Positions 42,801 to 51,360 of a stretch of DNA of 64,000 nucleotides are shown one piece after another (within the stretch, counting starts at the first letter, position 1; the number at the start of each line of letters is the position of its first letter). Where the stretch lies: positions 1 through 64,000 of the forward strand of contig JADJXF010000011.1 of NCBI GenBank assembly GCA_016715995.1, in the 5' to 3' direction. Both the position numbers and the translations under genes were made by a program. The notes below the pieces were generated by a model. It worked only from the letters and a program-made list of their open reading frames with translations. It searched no databases and was not told the origin of the DNA. This DNA comes from Flavobacteriales bacterium (lineage in GTDB: Bacteria; Bacteroidota; Bacteroidia; Flavobacteriales_F; PHOS-HE28).

Positions 42801-43737
42801 GGTAGGGGAGGATGATGAAGTACCAGATCACCCACGCGAGCGATCCGAAGATGATGGTGAGCGCCACCCAGGGCCGCAGCGTAAGGGCATGGCGCGTGAC
42901 GAAGCTCTCGAGGAAGCCGGCGATGATGAAGACGGGCACGAGCCCCATCACCACCTTCAAGCCGATGCGCGCGCCGCGACGGAAGCTATAGCCACGAGAA
43001 TACGTGCCCGGGAACAACCAGCCGTTGCCGATGCAGAAGCCTGCGCCCCCTGCGATGATGATCGCCGAGATCTCCAAGGTCCCATGCACCCAGATCGTCA
43101 GCAGGCTATCCGTGAGCACGCCGTGCTCGTGGAAGAAGTACTGGAAGGAGCCCAGCATGATGCCGTTCTGGAGCAGGATGTACCACGTGAAGAAGCCCGC
43201 GCTGATGCCCGATGCGAAAGCCGTGAGCGCCACCTTGATGTTGTTGATGGTGATGTAGAGGAACATCACGCCCTCGTCGTGGCTGGCATAGATCGCCATG
43301 GGCTTGCCGCTGCGGATGTTCTCCAGCGTCTGGTCCACGTAGCCATCGCCCATGATCAGGCGGACAAAGGTCTGATCGTGGGCAGCGCTCACCGCACCGA
43401 TGAGGGCGGCGCACACGAACACCGCCAGTGATAAGAGGAGGTTGGGCCGTGCGGCGGCGATGGCCAGGGGCACTTCCTCCGTCCAGAAGGTGACGAAGCG
43501 CCGCCGCGGGGTACGCTCGTTGCGGTAAATGTGCTGGTGCAACCGGACCGCGAGCCCATTGAGGTAGTTGGTGATGGGGCTCTTGGCGTAGAAGGTGCGC
43601 GCGTAGCTCAGGTCATCGTTCAACTGGATGTAGAGCCCTGAGGCCTCATCGCCCGAGAGCTTGTCCAAGCCGTTGAGCACCTGCTCCAGCCGCTGCCATT
43701 TGGCTTGGTTCCGCTTGATGAAGGCCGCCTCGCGCAT
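42760..43737 (-). CDS. SpoIIM-like (DUF95) membrane protein
   Basis: 325 aa. Cytosolic N-terminal helices (FIKRNQAKWQRLEQVLNGLDKL), then about six TM helices with the DUF95 pattern: DGYVDQTLENIRSGKPMAIYASHDEG, ITINNIKVALTAFASGISAGF, IWVHGTLEISAIIIAGGAGFCIG (conserved H-G-x-x-E). First gene of the six-gene cluster. In non-sporulating bacteria this family accompanies MoxR/DUF58; role unknown. Start at 43737 supported by the promoter. Confidence 0.88.
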   Translation of the reverse strand: MREAAFIKRNQAKWQRLEQVLNGLDKLSGDEASGLYIQLNDDLSYARTFYAKSPITNYLNGLAVRLHQHIYRNERTPRRRFVTFWTEEVPLAIAAARPNLLLSLAVFVCAALIGAVSAAHDQTFVRLIMGDGYVDQTLENIRSGKPMAIYASHDEGVMFLYITINNIKVALTAFASGISAGFFTWYILLQNGIMLGSFQYFFHEHGVLTDSLLTIWVHGTLEISAIIIAGGAGFCIGNGWLFPGTYSRGYSFRRGARIGLKVVMGLVPVFIIAGFLESFVTRHALTLRPWVALTIIFGSLAWVIWYFIILPYHAERRTHRVAPGA

Positions 43738-43747
43738 GCTTGCCCGC

Positions 43748-43755
43748 CAAACATA
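43748..43755 (-). promoter_or_regulatory. -7 promoter element for the SpoIIM/MoxR cluster
   Basis: Perfect TATGTTTG on the minus strand, 10 nt before the ATG at 43737. Confidence 0.6.
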
Positions 43756-43826
43756 GTGAGCGGCGGCTTGCTGTTCCATGCCCTTTCCACGAGCGGCAAA
43801 CGCCCATTGCGATGCTGGCTGCACTC

Positions 43827-43834
43827 TAAATTGC
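43827..43834 (+). promoter_or_regulatory. -7 promoter element for the RDD gene
   Basis: TAAATTGC, near TAnnTTTG, 5 nt before the GTG start at 43840; back to back with the SpoIIM promoter. Confidence 0.4.
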
Positions 43835-43839
43835 CAGCC

Positions 43840-44583
43840 GTGAGCAACGTGCACATCGAGACCGCCCAGAACGTGGCGCTTCATCACGAAGTGGCCAGCG
43901 TCGGCGACCGGATCGTCGCCTGGCTGATCGACCGGCTGGTGCTGGTGGCCTGGGTGGTGTTCTGGGTCGTGATCATGGCGATGGTGAAGCCGAATGGCGA
44001 TGCCGCTTTCGTGGTCATGCTCGTTGTGATCTTCATCCCGTTCTCCTTCTACCATCTGGTCTGCGAGCTGCTCATGGACGGTCAGAGCATCGGCAAGGCC
44101 GCGCAGAAGGTGAAGGTGGCGCGCAAGGATGGCGGACGGCCGCGCCTGGGCCAGTACCTGTTGCGCTGGCTGCTCCGGCCCGTGGACCAGTTCTATGGAC
44201 TGGGCCTCATCGTGGTGCTGATCAACGGCCAAGGCCAGCGCCTAGGCGATCTCGCCGCCGGCACCACGGTGATCACGCTGAAGCAGCGCACGAAGCTGAA
44301 GGACACGCTGATGACCGAGGTGAAGGAGGACCACCCGGTGCGCTTCCCGGAGGCCGTGCGCCTCACCGATGCGCAGGCGGCCATGATCAAAGAGGTGCTC
44401 AACAACACCAGTGGCGCCAACCGCTGGTCGCTGATCGAGGAGATGGCAGTCAAGGTGCGCTCAGCGATCGGCAACACCGGCGACGGGTTGAGGGCAATGG
44501 ACTTCCTGCGCGCGGTGCTGGAGGATTACGTGTACCTCACCGGCAAGCAAGGGGAGGGCACGGGGCATTACAAGGGTAATTGA
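43840..44583 (+). CDS. RDD-family membrane protein
   Basis: 247 aa from a GTG start; the N-terminus then reads (M)SNVHIETAQNVALHHEVASVGDRIVAWLID, the normal one for Bacteroidota RDD proteins next to MoxR clusters. TM helices at about 28-50 and 55-75; conserved R-D-D-type residues in VGDRIVAWLIDR and GQRLGDLAAGTTVI. The C-terminal cytosolic tail is longer than in minimal RDD proteins. Divergent from the SpoIIM operon with which it is usually found. Confidence 0.88.
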   Translation: MSNVHIETAQNVALHHEVASVGDRIVAWLIDRLVLVAWVVFWVVIMAMVKPNGDAAFVVMLVVIFIPFSFYHLVCELLMDGQSIGKAAQKVKVARKDGGRPRLGQYLLRWLLRPVDQFYGLGLIVVLINGQGQRLGDLAAGTTVITLKQRTKLKDTLMTEVKEDHPVRFPEAVRLTDAQAAMIKEVLNNTSGANRWSLIEEMAVKVRSAIGNTGDGLRAMDFLRAVLEDYVYLTGKQGEGTGHYKGN

Positions 44584-44589
44584 CCCGTC

Positions 44590-44614
44590 TGCCTCCTAAT
44601 CAAGTAGGGAGGCA
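44590..44614 (+). terminator. Terminator hairpin after the RDD gene
   Basis: TGCCTCC / GGAGGCA (7 bp) with an 11-nt loop, 6 nt past the stop; followed by TTAG only, so the U-tract is poor. Confidence 0.45.
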
Positions 44615-44624
44615 TTAGACACAT

Positions 44625-45248
44625 TCAGTTGCGTCGCGGCACTAGTTCGCACGAGATTGTAAGACCAACCGTCCGATACTTTGCCGTGTTTCTAATGTCG
44701 GGGAGTCTCTGACCCGATGGTGTGAAACGTGGTAATGTTGAAATGGCAACCAATGAACCATACTCCAGCCACAACCGCCACCTTTCATCGCCCACAACTG
44801 CAATGGCTGCCTGAAACATGGACTTTCCGCTCTGACTAACTTCATTCATGATTGTTCCATATGCCAGGCCATACGCGCCAGAGATTCTTGACCCCCACCT
44901 CCGATTGCTCAAACGAACTTCCGCAAATGCCAGGAATGAACCAATTGGTGCGCCTCTATGAACAGTTCCTAGAACCTTAACGCCGCCAAGAAACGATTCC
45001 ATTCGAATGCCACCGCCCAGCCCAATACCTGGCACTGTGGCGCAATAGAATCGATTATTAGTGGTGCCATCAATCCTGATAATCGTCTCCTTGCCGAAGC
45101 CCGAGCCACAGGTCGCGTAGGCGCGTAGAAAGAAATCTTTGTGATGTTGACCGCAACTTCTCACAGGAAGGCCCCAAACGAAGGTTCCTAGAAGAACAGC
45201 CCGCAGAACCCTGTCAAACGTCGAACGCATCCCCGTGGGCATCTTCAT
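44625..45248 (-). CDS. Secreted orphan protein, AT-richer than neighbours
   Basis: About 207 aa. Signal peptide (FDRVLRAVLLGTFVWGLPVRSCG), then a beta-rich sequence with Gly pairs (GIGLGGGIRMESFLGGVKVLG) and a final RTVGLTISCELVPRRN, compatible with a small outer-membrane-barrel or surface fold ending in alternating residues. No homologue recognised. Codons such as AAT, TTT and ATT are clearly more frequent than in flanking genes, a hint of recent acquisition. Start ATG at 45248 chosen because TACATTCG lies upstream. Confidence 0.6.
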   Translation of the reverse strand: MKMPTGMRSTFDRVLRAVLLGTFVWGLPVRSCGQHHKDFFLRAYATCGSGFGKETIIRIDGTTNNRFYCATVPGIGLGGGIRMESFLGGVKVLGTVHRGAPIGSFLAFAEVRLSNRRWGSRISGAYGLAYGTIMNEVSQSGKSMFQAAIAVVGDERWRLWLEYGSLVAISTLPRFTPSGQRLPDIRNTAKYRTVGLTISCELVPRRN

Positions 45249-45265
45249 TCTCGCAGGCTCTTCGC

Positions 45266-45273
45266 CGAATGTA
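45266..45273 (-). promoter_or_regulatory. -7 promoter element for the orphan gene
   Basis: TACATTCG on the minus strand, 17 nt before the ATG at 45248. Confidence 0.5.
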
Positions 45274-45329
45274 GCGATCTCCGGCCCCCGCAGCGGTCTC
45301 GCCGCGGACGGACCCAAACGCGGTGCGCG

Positions 45330-45361
45330 GACCCTGCGGCATCGTCACGGGCCGCAGGGTC
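45330..45361. repeat. Perfect 11-bp inverted repeat in intergenic region
   Basis: GACCCTGCGGC (45330-45340), 10-nt loop, GCCGCAGGGTC (45351-45361). No gene ends at it on either strand and there is no U-tract. The gap 45249-45540 otherwise holds only a promoter and a terminator. Confidence 0.5.
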
Positions 45362-45493
45362 GCCGCCAAGAGCGCGGCAGACCACTGCGGAGGTTTATCC
45401 ATGCGCGCGCGCAATCGGATGCCCTTCACGGGGCTTTCGGTGAGGATCGGTGCGCGTATGACTCGTGAATGCTGCGGCGATGGGCTGGTAACG

Positions 45494-45520
45494 CGAAGGC
45501 CGTCTCGAGGACGGCCTTCG
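45494..45520 (-). terminator. Hairpin terminator after lolA
   Basis: Perfect 11-bp stem CGAAGGCCGTC / GACGGCCTTCG with a 5-nt loop, 20 nt past the lolA stop on the minus strand. No U-tract follows. Confidence 0.5.
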
Positions 45521-45540
45521 AAGTTCGTGGCGGGTGCGGC

Positions 45541-46191
45541 TTAGCGCATGTCGTTCACCTCAAGGCCCGGGTATTTGCCCTTGTCGAAGGTGAAGAGCGC
45601 GTCGGCCAGCTCGGGATTGGCGGTGAACTTCTTCACGGTGTAGGTCACCACGTTGCCGTCCTTGTAAAGCACCTGCACGCTGCGGGGCTCGCCCTTGGCC
45701 TTCTCCACGGTGAGGATCACGGTATGGAAGGGCTTCTTCGCCGGGTCGATCGGGAAGAGCTTCACCACCTGGGTCATTGCGCCCGAGGCGTCAGCCTTCT
45801 CTTCTACGAACTGGCTCTTGTACCCTTTCTCGTACTGGGTGAAGACCTTGCTGGGGTCGAGTTCCTGATCCATCTCGGCCGGATCGCTCAGCGTCACCTC
45901 GTTCGTTTCCTTGCTGTATGTGTAGAGCGTCGTCCCGTCGTTGATGATGGTGTTCTTGTCCAGGACCAATCGGAAGCGCTTGCCCTTCACCTTCATGTTG
46001 CCCTCCTGCTTCACGTCGAGCTTGTCCTTGGCGCTCTGCAGGCGGCTGGTGAAATCGGCCTCGAAGCCGGTCCAGGTCTTGGCCTGCGTCATCAGCCGGT
46101 CCACAACGGCCTTGGATTTCGGATCGTCCTGGGCTTGGGCGAAGCTCGTAGCAAGGAACAGGATCGTGGTGAGGAGCAGTGCGTTCTTCAT
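45541..46191 (-). CDS. lolA: LolA-like outer-membrane lipoprotein carrier
   Basis: 216 aa. Signal peptide MKNALLLTTILFLATSFAQA, then the LolA beta-barrel pattern: FEADFTSRLQSAKDKLDVKQEGNMKVKGKRFRLVLDKNTIINDGTTLYTYS, EMDQELDPSKVFTQYEKGYKS, and PRSVQVLYKDGNVVTYTVKKF. Periplasmic chaperone moving lipoproteins from LolCDE to the outer membrane. Its promoter is the best full match in the window. Confidence 0.85.
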   Translation of the reverse strand: MKNALLLTTILFLATSFAQAQDDPKSKAVVDRLMTQAKTWTGFEADFTSRLQSAKDKLDVKQEGNMKVKGKRFRLVLDKNTIINDGTTLYTYSKETNEVTLSDPAEMDQELDPSKVFTQYEKGYKSQFVEEKADASGAMTQVVKLFPIDPAKKPFHTVILTVEKAKGEPRSVQVLYKDGNVVTYTVKKFTANPELADALFTFDKGKYPGLEVNDMR

Positions 46192-46198
46192 ATCGGGT

Positions 46199-46227
46199 CA
46201 AAGGTATCCGGCCCTGCAGTAGTCAAA
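46199..46227 (-). promoter_or_regulatory. Full Bacteroidota promoter for lolA
   Basis: TTTG (46224-46227), 17-nt spacer, TACCTTTG (46199-46206), then 7 nt to the ATG. Both -33 and -7 elements match the consensus exactly. Confidence 0.75.
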
Positions 46228-46245
46228 GGCCATGCCGCAGGTGCA

Positions 46246-46773
46246 TCAGAGGCCCTTGTTCCAGTTCGGATGCTGCTTGATCACCTCGCGCATCTTCTTC
46301 CCTTTCAGCATCGTGCCCCTGCATTTGGGCGATCCGCACTTGCATGCCCAGGTGCGCAGGAGCTTCACGGTGTACGGGATCTCGAAGGCGAAGCCGTAGT
46401 CGTAGATGATCTCCTCGCCGGGCTTGATCGCCCGCAATGCCTCGATCCACACCCGGTCCTTGCGTGGGTCGGGCTTCTTCTTCCGCTCGCTGTGAATGAA
46501 GGCGATGGCGTTGGGATCGCAGCCGGTATTGATCCACCGCGCCACGCCGCCCTTGCGGTTGGCATCGATCACCCAATCCTTGTTCAAGGTGAAGAGGAAG
46601 GTGTGCCCCGTGGTGATGTCGCCGTCGTACTGCCCATCGGCCTCCGCGTGCGTGATCACCTTGCCCGTGTACTCCACGATCCGCTCACCCTTGCGGATGG
46701 GCGCCGTGGCGAAGACGCCATTGCCGTGGATCCTCGATCGCCGACGGGCGATCTTCAGCTTCTTCTCTGCCAT
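46246..46773 (-). CDS. Bacterial SET-domain lysine methyltransferase
   Basis: 175 aa. SET domain: RSRIHGNGVFATAPIRKGERIVEYTGKVI, NKDWVIDANRKGGVARWINTGCDPNA (the NH-S/C pseudoknot region), GEEIIYDYGFAFE, and a post-SET Cys cluster (ACKCGSPKCRGTM). Transfers methyl from SAM to protein lysine; target unknown. Unlike its neighbours it has a Shine-Dalgarno-like AAGGAG 4-9 nt before the ATG. Scattered occurrence in Bacteroidota suggests old transfer from eukaryotes or chlamydiae, which is inference. Confidence 0.88.
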   Translation of the reverse strand: MAEKKLKIARRRSRIHGNGVFATAPIRKGERIVEYTGKVITHAEADGQYDGDITTGHTFLFTLNKDWVIDANRKGGVARWINTGCDPNAIAFIHSERKKKPDPRKDRVWIEALRAIKPGEEIIYDYGFAFEIPYTVKLLRTWACKCGSPKCRGTMLKGKKMREVIKQHPNWNKGL

Positions 46774-46851
46774 GCTTCTCCTTGCTTCCGGTTAGCGGGG
46801 CGCAAAGAAAGGCGAACGCCCTGCACCGCACGATGGTTGATTGCGATGGGG

Positions 46852-48279
46852 TCAGAAATAAAGCTTCACCACGAAGACCGCAGTGATCACGCACACCAGA
46901 TCGGCGAGGAGCATGATGCCCAAGGTGTAGCGGCTATCCTTCACGTTCACGCTGCCGAAGTAGAGCGCGACCACATAGAACGTGGTCTCGGCCGCTCCTT
47001 GGAAGAGGCAGGCCAGCTGACCAGTGATGCTGTCCGGGCCGTAGGTCTTCATGGCATCGAGCATGAACCCGCGCGAGCCGCCTGCGCTGAAGGGGCGCAT
47101 GAGCGCTACCGGAATGGCATCGATGATCTCCTTGCTCACACCCACGCTCGCCATGATCCAGGACAGGCCGTCCATCACCAGGCCCATGAGCCCGCTGTTG
47201 CGGAAGATGCTCAGCGCGGCCAGCATGGCCAGCATGTAGGGCAGCACGCGCAAGCCGGTGGTGAAGCCGTCCTTGGCGCCGTGGACGAAGCTCTCGAAGA
47301 TGTTGGTGCCCTTCTCGCGGAAGTAGCGCTCCACCAGGAAGGCGTAGCCGACGATCAGGGCGATGATCACCAGCAGCATGCCGTTGCTGAGGTTGTCGGT
47401 GAAATGGAACTTGGCCACGCCCGCGAGCGAGCCGATGTAGGCCATCAGCCCTGCGATGATGGCGCTGATCAGCAGCACGCCGGTCATCACCGGCAGGTTG
47501 AAGAGGCTGATGCGCTGCCGAGCGGCCACCATGAACAGTGCGGCCAGCGTGCCCACGAAGCTGGTGATGATGCACGGGATCATGATGTCGGCCGGATTGG
47601 CTGCACCCTGCGCCGCGCGATACCCGATGATGCTGGTGGGCAGCAATGTGAGGCCGGCGGCATGCAGGCACAGGAACATGATCTGGCTGTTCGTGGCGCG
47701 GTCCTTCTGCGGGTTGTCCTCCTGCATGCTCTCCATGGCCTTCAGGCCGAAGGGCGTGGCCGCGCTGTCCAGACCGAGGAAGTTGGCGGCGAAGTTGAGC
47801 GTCATGAATCCGTAGGCGGGGTGGTCCTTGCGCAGGTCGGGGAAGACGCGGTGGAAGGCAGGCGACAGGACGCGGGCCACTTTCTCCATGGCGCGCGAAT
47901 CGATGAGCAGATTGAGCAGGCCGCAGAAGAAGGTGAGGTAGCCGATCAGCGGCAGCCACAGGTCCATGATCGTGTTGCGGCAGGTGGCGAAGAGGCCATC
48001 GGCAGGCTGCTTGCCGCGCGTGACCTTGATGATGCCCGTTCCATTGAGGACATAGTGGTCGCCATTCACATCATGGCCGTCCGCGCCCGCGGCGCGGATG
48101 GCGGCGAGCAGCGCGGTGCCTTGGACCGTGGCGGTATCCAGCTCGTTCACCACCAGCGCCTCGCCCTGCTTGCCATTGATGAGCATGCCCAGGCTGTACT
48201 GCCGGCCCGTGGCGAGCATCACCAGCACATAGCCGATGGAGAGGATCAGGATGAGGGTCCAGAAGCGGCTCAGCGCCAT
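46852..48279 (-). CDS. Fused SpmA/SpmB nucleoside-recognition membrane protein
   Basis: 475 aa. Two Gate/nucleoside-recognition modules in one chain: MDLWLPLIGYLTFFCGLLNLL ... LNFAANFLGLDSAATPFGLKAM (SpmA-like), then YFREKGTNIFESFVHGAKDGFTTGLRVLPYMLAMLAAL ... MRPFSAGGSRGFMLDAMKTYGPDS ... GAAETTFYVVALYFGS (SpmB-like). About ten TM helices. In Firmicutes the two halves are separate; the fusion is usual in Bacteroidota. Transport role uncertain. ATG at 48279 taken from the hydrophobic start MALSRFWTLILILS. Confidence 0.88.
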   Translation of the reverse strand: MALSRFWTLILILSIGYVLVMLATGRQYSLGMLINGKQGEALVVNELDTATVQGTALLAAIRAAGADGHDVNGDHYVLNGTGIIKVTRGKQPADGLFATCRNTIMDLWLPLIGYLTFFCGLLNLLIDSRAMEKVARVLSPAFHRVFPDLRKDHPAYGFMTLNFAANFLGLDSAATPFGLKAMESMQEDNPQKDRATNSQIMFLCLHAAGLTLLPTSIIGYRAAQGAANPADIMIPCIITSFVGTLAALFMVAARQRISLFNLPVMTGVLLISAIIAGLMAYIGSLAGVAKFHFTDNLSNGMLLVIIALIVGYAFLVERYFREKGTNIFESFVHGAKDGFTTGLRVLPYMLAMLAALSIFRNSGLMGLVMDGLSWIMASVGVSKEIIDAIPVALMRPFSAGGSRGFMLDAMKTYGPDSITGQLACLFQGAAETTFYVVALYFGSVNVKDSRYTLGIMLLADLVCVITAVFVVKLYF

Positions 48280-48429
48280 CGAAACGTGATTGGCGCAAAG
48301 CAGGGCAGAGTGCAGTGGTGGTGGTGGCCCTTCGCTCGCGACATGGCGAACAAGCGGGTGTGGATGACCGGCGCGCCATCGTGGGGCGAATGGATGGAAG
48401 GCGTGCCCTTCACGATCTGGATGCGCCCT

Positions 48430-48437
48430 TACATTCG
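48430..48437 (+). promoter_or_regulatory. -7 promoter element for the methyltransferase at 48487
   Basis: TACATTCG, 49 nt before the ATG; same octamer as pyrD. Confidence 0.4.
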
Positions 48438-48486
48438 GCGCCTCTCCATTCAAGCCTGCGATGAACCGGCGAGGAAGCACACCTGC

Positions 48487-49191
48487 ATGAAGATCAAGGA
48501 CCCCGCCAGGCGACTGGAGCGTTTCTGGGGCCGGGTGGACCGGAAGCATGTCGACATCATCCGGTCATTCGTGAATGGTGCAACGGTGCTCGACATGGGC
48601 TGCGGATACGGGACCACCACGCACCAGCTGACGCAGGCCGGTTTCCAGTCCGTCGGCATCGACTACGATCCGGAGGTTGTGGCCGAAGCGAAGCGGCGAT
48701 GGCCCTCGGCGAATTTCATCGAGGCGGATGCGGAACGCCTTCCCTTCGCAGATGCCAGCTTCGATGTCATCGTCATGCGCGATGCGCTGCACCACCTCTA
48801 TCGCGAAGCGGATTTCGCCAAGGTCCGCGCGGAGGTGCTGCGCGTCGCCAAGCCCCGCTCGCGGCTGATCGTGTTCGACCCCAACGTGAACTTCATGCTG
48901 CGCACCATGCGGAGGATCGCGGCGCACAAGGATGAGGAATGCGACTTCGAGACGGCCAAGGTCATCCTCCACGACTTGGGATACGGCACCGTCCACGCCA
49001 GCTTCAACACCTTGTTCAGCCTTCCCTTGAGCGGCGGCTATGTCGGGCTGGAGCTGGTCCCGAACATCGCTTGGGCGCACACATTCCTGCTCGGCGCTGA
49101 ACGATTGCTTGAGCGTCCCGTGAATTGGCTAGGGCTCGGGCGGCAACTGTGCTGGCGCTATGTCGTCGTTGGCGACCGGGTCGAAGGCTGA
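48487..49191 (+). CDS. Class I SAM-dependent methyltransferase
   Basis: 234 aa. SAM motif VLDMGCGYGTTTHQL (about residues 34-48), GIDYDPEVVAEAKRRWPSANFIEADAERLPFADASFDVIVMRDALHHL (Methyltransf_11), EVLRVAKPRSRLIVFDPN. No substrate clue. It starts at the first in-frame ATG after the upstream promoter; the long in-frame extension further upstream is antisense to SpmAB and is not coding. Confidence 0.85.
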   Translation: MKIKDPARRLERFWGRVDRKHVDIIRSFVNGATVLDMGCGYGTTTHQLTQAGFQSVGIDYDPEVVAEAKRRWPSANFIEADAERLPFADASFDVIVMRDALHHLYREADFAKVRAEVLRVAKPRSRLIVFDPNVNFMLRTMRRIAAHKDEECDFETAKVILHDLGYGTVHASFNTLFSLPLSGGYVGLELVPNIAWAHTFLLGAERLLERPVNWLGLGRQLCWRYVVVGDRVEG

Positions 49192-49203
49192 AGGCGGCGG
49201 CGG

Positions 49204-50013
49204 TTATGCGGTCCCTGTGCTTTTCCTTGCACGGAGCGCATAAACCATCGGCAATTTGCCTTCCATGCCCTTGATGCGGTAGAGCCCATCCTCACCAAGC
49301 ACTGTGTTCGCGAAGCAGTCGTGCGGCGATCCATCCAACTCGGTGAAGCGCTCGATGCGCAGGCCGTGATCGAGCAGTGCGGTGAGCACTTCGCCCAGGT
49401 CGTGGTTCCAGCCATACGAGGTGAGGCGGATGTCCGCATCGCGATCGGCATAGCTGCCTTTCTCTTCCTCCGCGATCACTTCACGATTGAAATAGGAGTA
49501 GGCCACGTGCGTGAAGTCGTTGTCGAACATCCACACGGCAGGATGGAACTCTACGAAGACCAAGCGGCCATTCGGCTTGAGGTAGCGCGCGATGTTCGCG
49601 GCCCAGGGCTTCAGATCCGGGAGCCAGCCGATGGTGCCATAACTGGTGAAGACCATGTCGAAGCGGCCATCGAGTTCAGGTTGGTGGTCGACTACGTTGC
49701 TCAGGATCCAGTCGGCCTTCAAGCCGCAACGCTCGGTCAGCCTGCGCGCTTCATCCAATGCCACATCCGAGATATCGAGCCCGGTCACCTCAGCGCCCAT
49801 GCGCGCGATGCAGAGCGTGTCCTGTCCGAAGTGGCATTGCAGGTGGAGGATGCGTTGGCCCTTCACCTCGCCGAGCAGTTCCAGCTCGATGTCCGTGAGC
49901 GAGCTCTTGCCCGCCACGAAGCCCTCCACATCGTACATGCGCGAGTTCAGGTGGTGCGGCACGCGGGCATTCCAGAGCGCGCGGTTGGCGGCGAAGGCGG
50001 ATTCGTCTTCCAT
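49204..50013 (-). CDS. Class I SAM-dependent methyltransferase
   Basis: 269 aa. SAM site ILHLQCHFGQDTLCIARMGAEVTGLDISDVALDEARRL, then FDMVFTSYGTIGWLPDLKPWAANIARYLKPNGRLVFVEFHP. The CHFGQDT version of motif I and the GTIGWLPDL motif are typical of a Bacteroidota subfamily. Substrate unknown. It is 12 nt after the SIMPL gene but also has its own TAGGTTCG element. Confidence 0.88.
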   Translation of the reverse strand: MEDESAFAANRALWNARVPHHLNSRMYDVEGFVAGKSSLTDIELELLGEVKGQRILHLQCHFGQDTLCIARMGAEVTGLDISDVALDEARRLTERCGLKADWILSNVVDHQPELDGRFDMVFTSYGTIGWLPDLKPWAANIARYLKPNGRLVFVEFHPAVWMFDNDFTHVAYSYFNREVIAEEEKGSYADRDADIRLTSYGWNHDLGEVLTALLDHGLRIERFTELDGSPHDCFANTVLGEDGLYRIKGMEGKLPMVYALRARKSTGTA

Positions 50014-50017
50014 GCCG

Positions 50018-50025
50018 CGAACCTA
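50018..50025 (-). promoter_or_regulatory. -7 promoter element for the methyltransferase at 49204
   Basis: TAGGTTCG on the minus strand, placed exactly between the stop of the SIMPL gene and the ATG, 4 nt before it. Confidence 0.5.
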
Positions 50026-51000
50026 TCACAGCTTCAGCTCCTTCAGGTCGCCCTTCTCCGTGACCCACACGTACTTCACGATCTCCTTCGCCTCCTTCTT
50101 GGGGAAGCCTTCGGGCAATTGAATCTGCATGGTGAGGTTGTAGGTGTATTGCACCGGCGGCTCGGTGATCTCGGCGTGCAGCACGATGTCGAAGCGGCCA
50201 TAGGGCACCTTGTTGTAGAAGAAGCTCGTGGGCTTGCGCACATCGTTCACCACCTGACCCTTGCGGCGGCTGTTGAGGCTGGCCGGGGTGCGGCTCTGGT
50301 AGGTGGTGTACCGGTCCAGCGGGAAGTAGGCGCCGTTCTGCTCGGCTGCCAGCCGATGGCCCTCGGCCACTTTCAGGCCCAGCTTGCCGAAGCCGTCGAG
50401 CTTCTGCTGGAGCAGCCGCGTCGCGAACATGCGCAGGGTGTCGTAGCAGGCGCTCTGGTTGTGCACGAAGAAGTCCACCTTCACCAGGTCGTAGATCTCC
50501 TCCTTGGCGGCCGCGGTCACCAGCTTGTCCAGCACGCGCGCATCGCGGAAGCGGATGTGGATGTTCTTCTGGATCTCGAAACCGGCCGGCACCTCCTGAT
50601 AGGTCCTGCTGAACAGCTTACGCGTGGCCTCCAGTTCGTACACGGGCACGAAGGAGAGCATGTCCGTGAAGATGTCGGCGTCCTTGATGCCATGCTTCCG
50701 CACGCGGGCGGTCATGGCCTCCACGCGGGCGTTCATCAGGCTGTCGGCCTCTTCGGCGCTCTGCCCCAGCTGCGTCACATGGAAGATGGCGAGGTAGCTG
50801 TCGGCCGTCATGTTCATCATGGCGTTCACCTCCAGCACCAGCATATTGCCCTGGATGGTCGCCTTCACCGGCTGCTCGGCCTGTTGCAGCCAGAGCCTGC
50901 TGCTGGCCTCGTACATCAGGTTGCCCATGGCCTGCGCGCGCAGGTCGTTGACGATGAGGATTGGAAGAAGGAGCGCGAAAAGGCGTGCGGCGTGGTGCAT
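50026..51000 (-). CDS. SIMPL/DUF541 periplasmic protein
   Basis: 324 aa. Signal peptide MHHAARLFALLLPILIVNDLRA, then SIMPL-type sequence: QGNMLVLEVNAMMNMTADSYLAIFHVTQLGQSAEEADSLMNARV, HIRFRDARVLDKLVTAAAKEEIYDLVKVDFFVHN. The family forms channel- or ring-like periplasmic assemblies with poorly defined roles in stress or signalling. ATG at 51000 from the signal peptide; the upstream extension runs into the doubtful GC-rich tract. Confidence 0.75.
   Translation of the reverse strand: MHHAARLFALLLPILIVNDLRAQAMGNLMYEASSRLWLQQAEQPVKATIQGNMLVLEVNAMMNMTADSYLAIFHVTQLGQSAEEADSLMNARVEAMTARVRKHGIKDADIFTDMLSFVPVYELEATRKLFSRTYQEVPAGFEIQKNIHIRFRDARVLDKLVTAAAKEEIYDLVKVDFFVHNQSACYDTLRMFATRLLQQKLDGFGKLGLKVAEGHRLAAEQNGAYFPLDRYTTYQSRTPASLNSRRKGQVVNDVRKPTSFFYNKVPYGRFDIVLHAEITEPPVQYTYNLTMQIQLPEGFPKKEAKEIVKYVWVTEKGDLKELKL

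Positions 51001-51360
<360 letters not shown>

Noticed and set aside
45469..48486. First ~1000 codons of an open frame ending at 49191 on the plus strand
   Set aside because: Antisense to lolA, SET and SpmAB, with Ala/Gly/His/Glu-rich sequence and no domain; only the last 234 codons from 48487 are a real methyltransferase.
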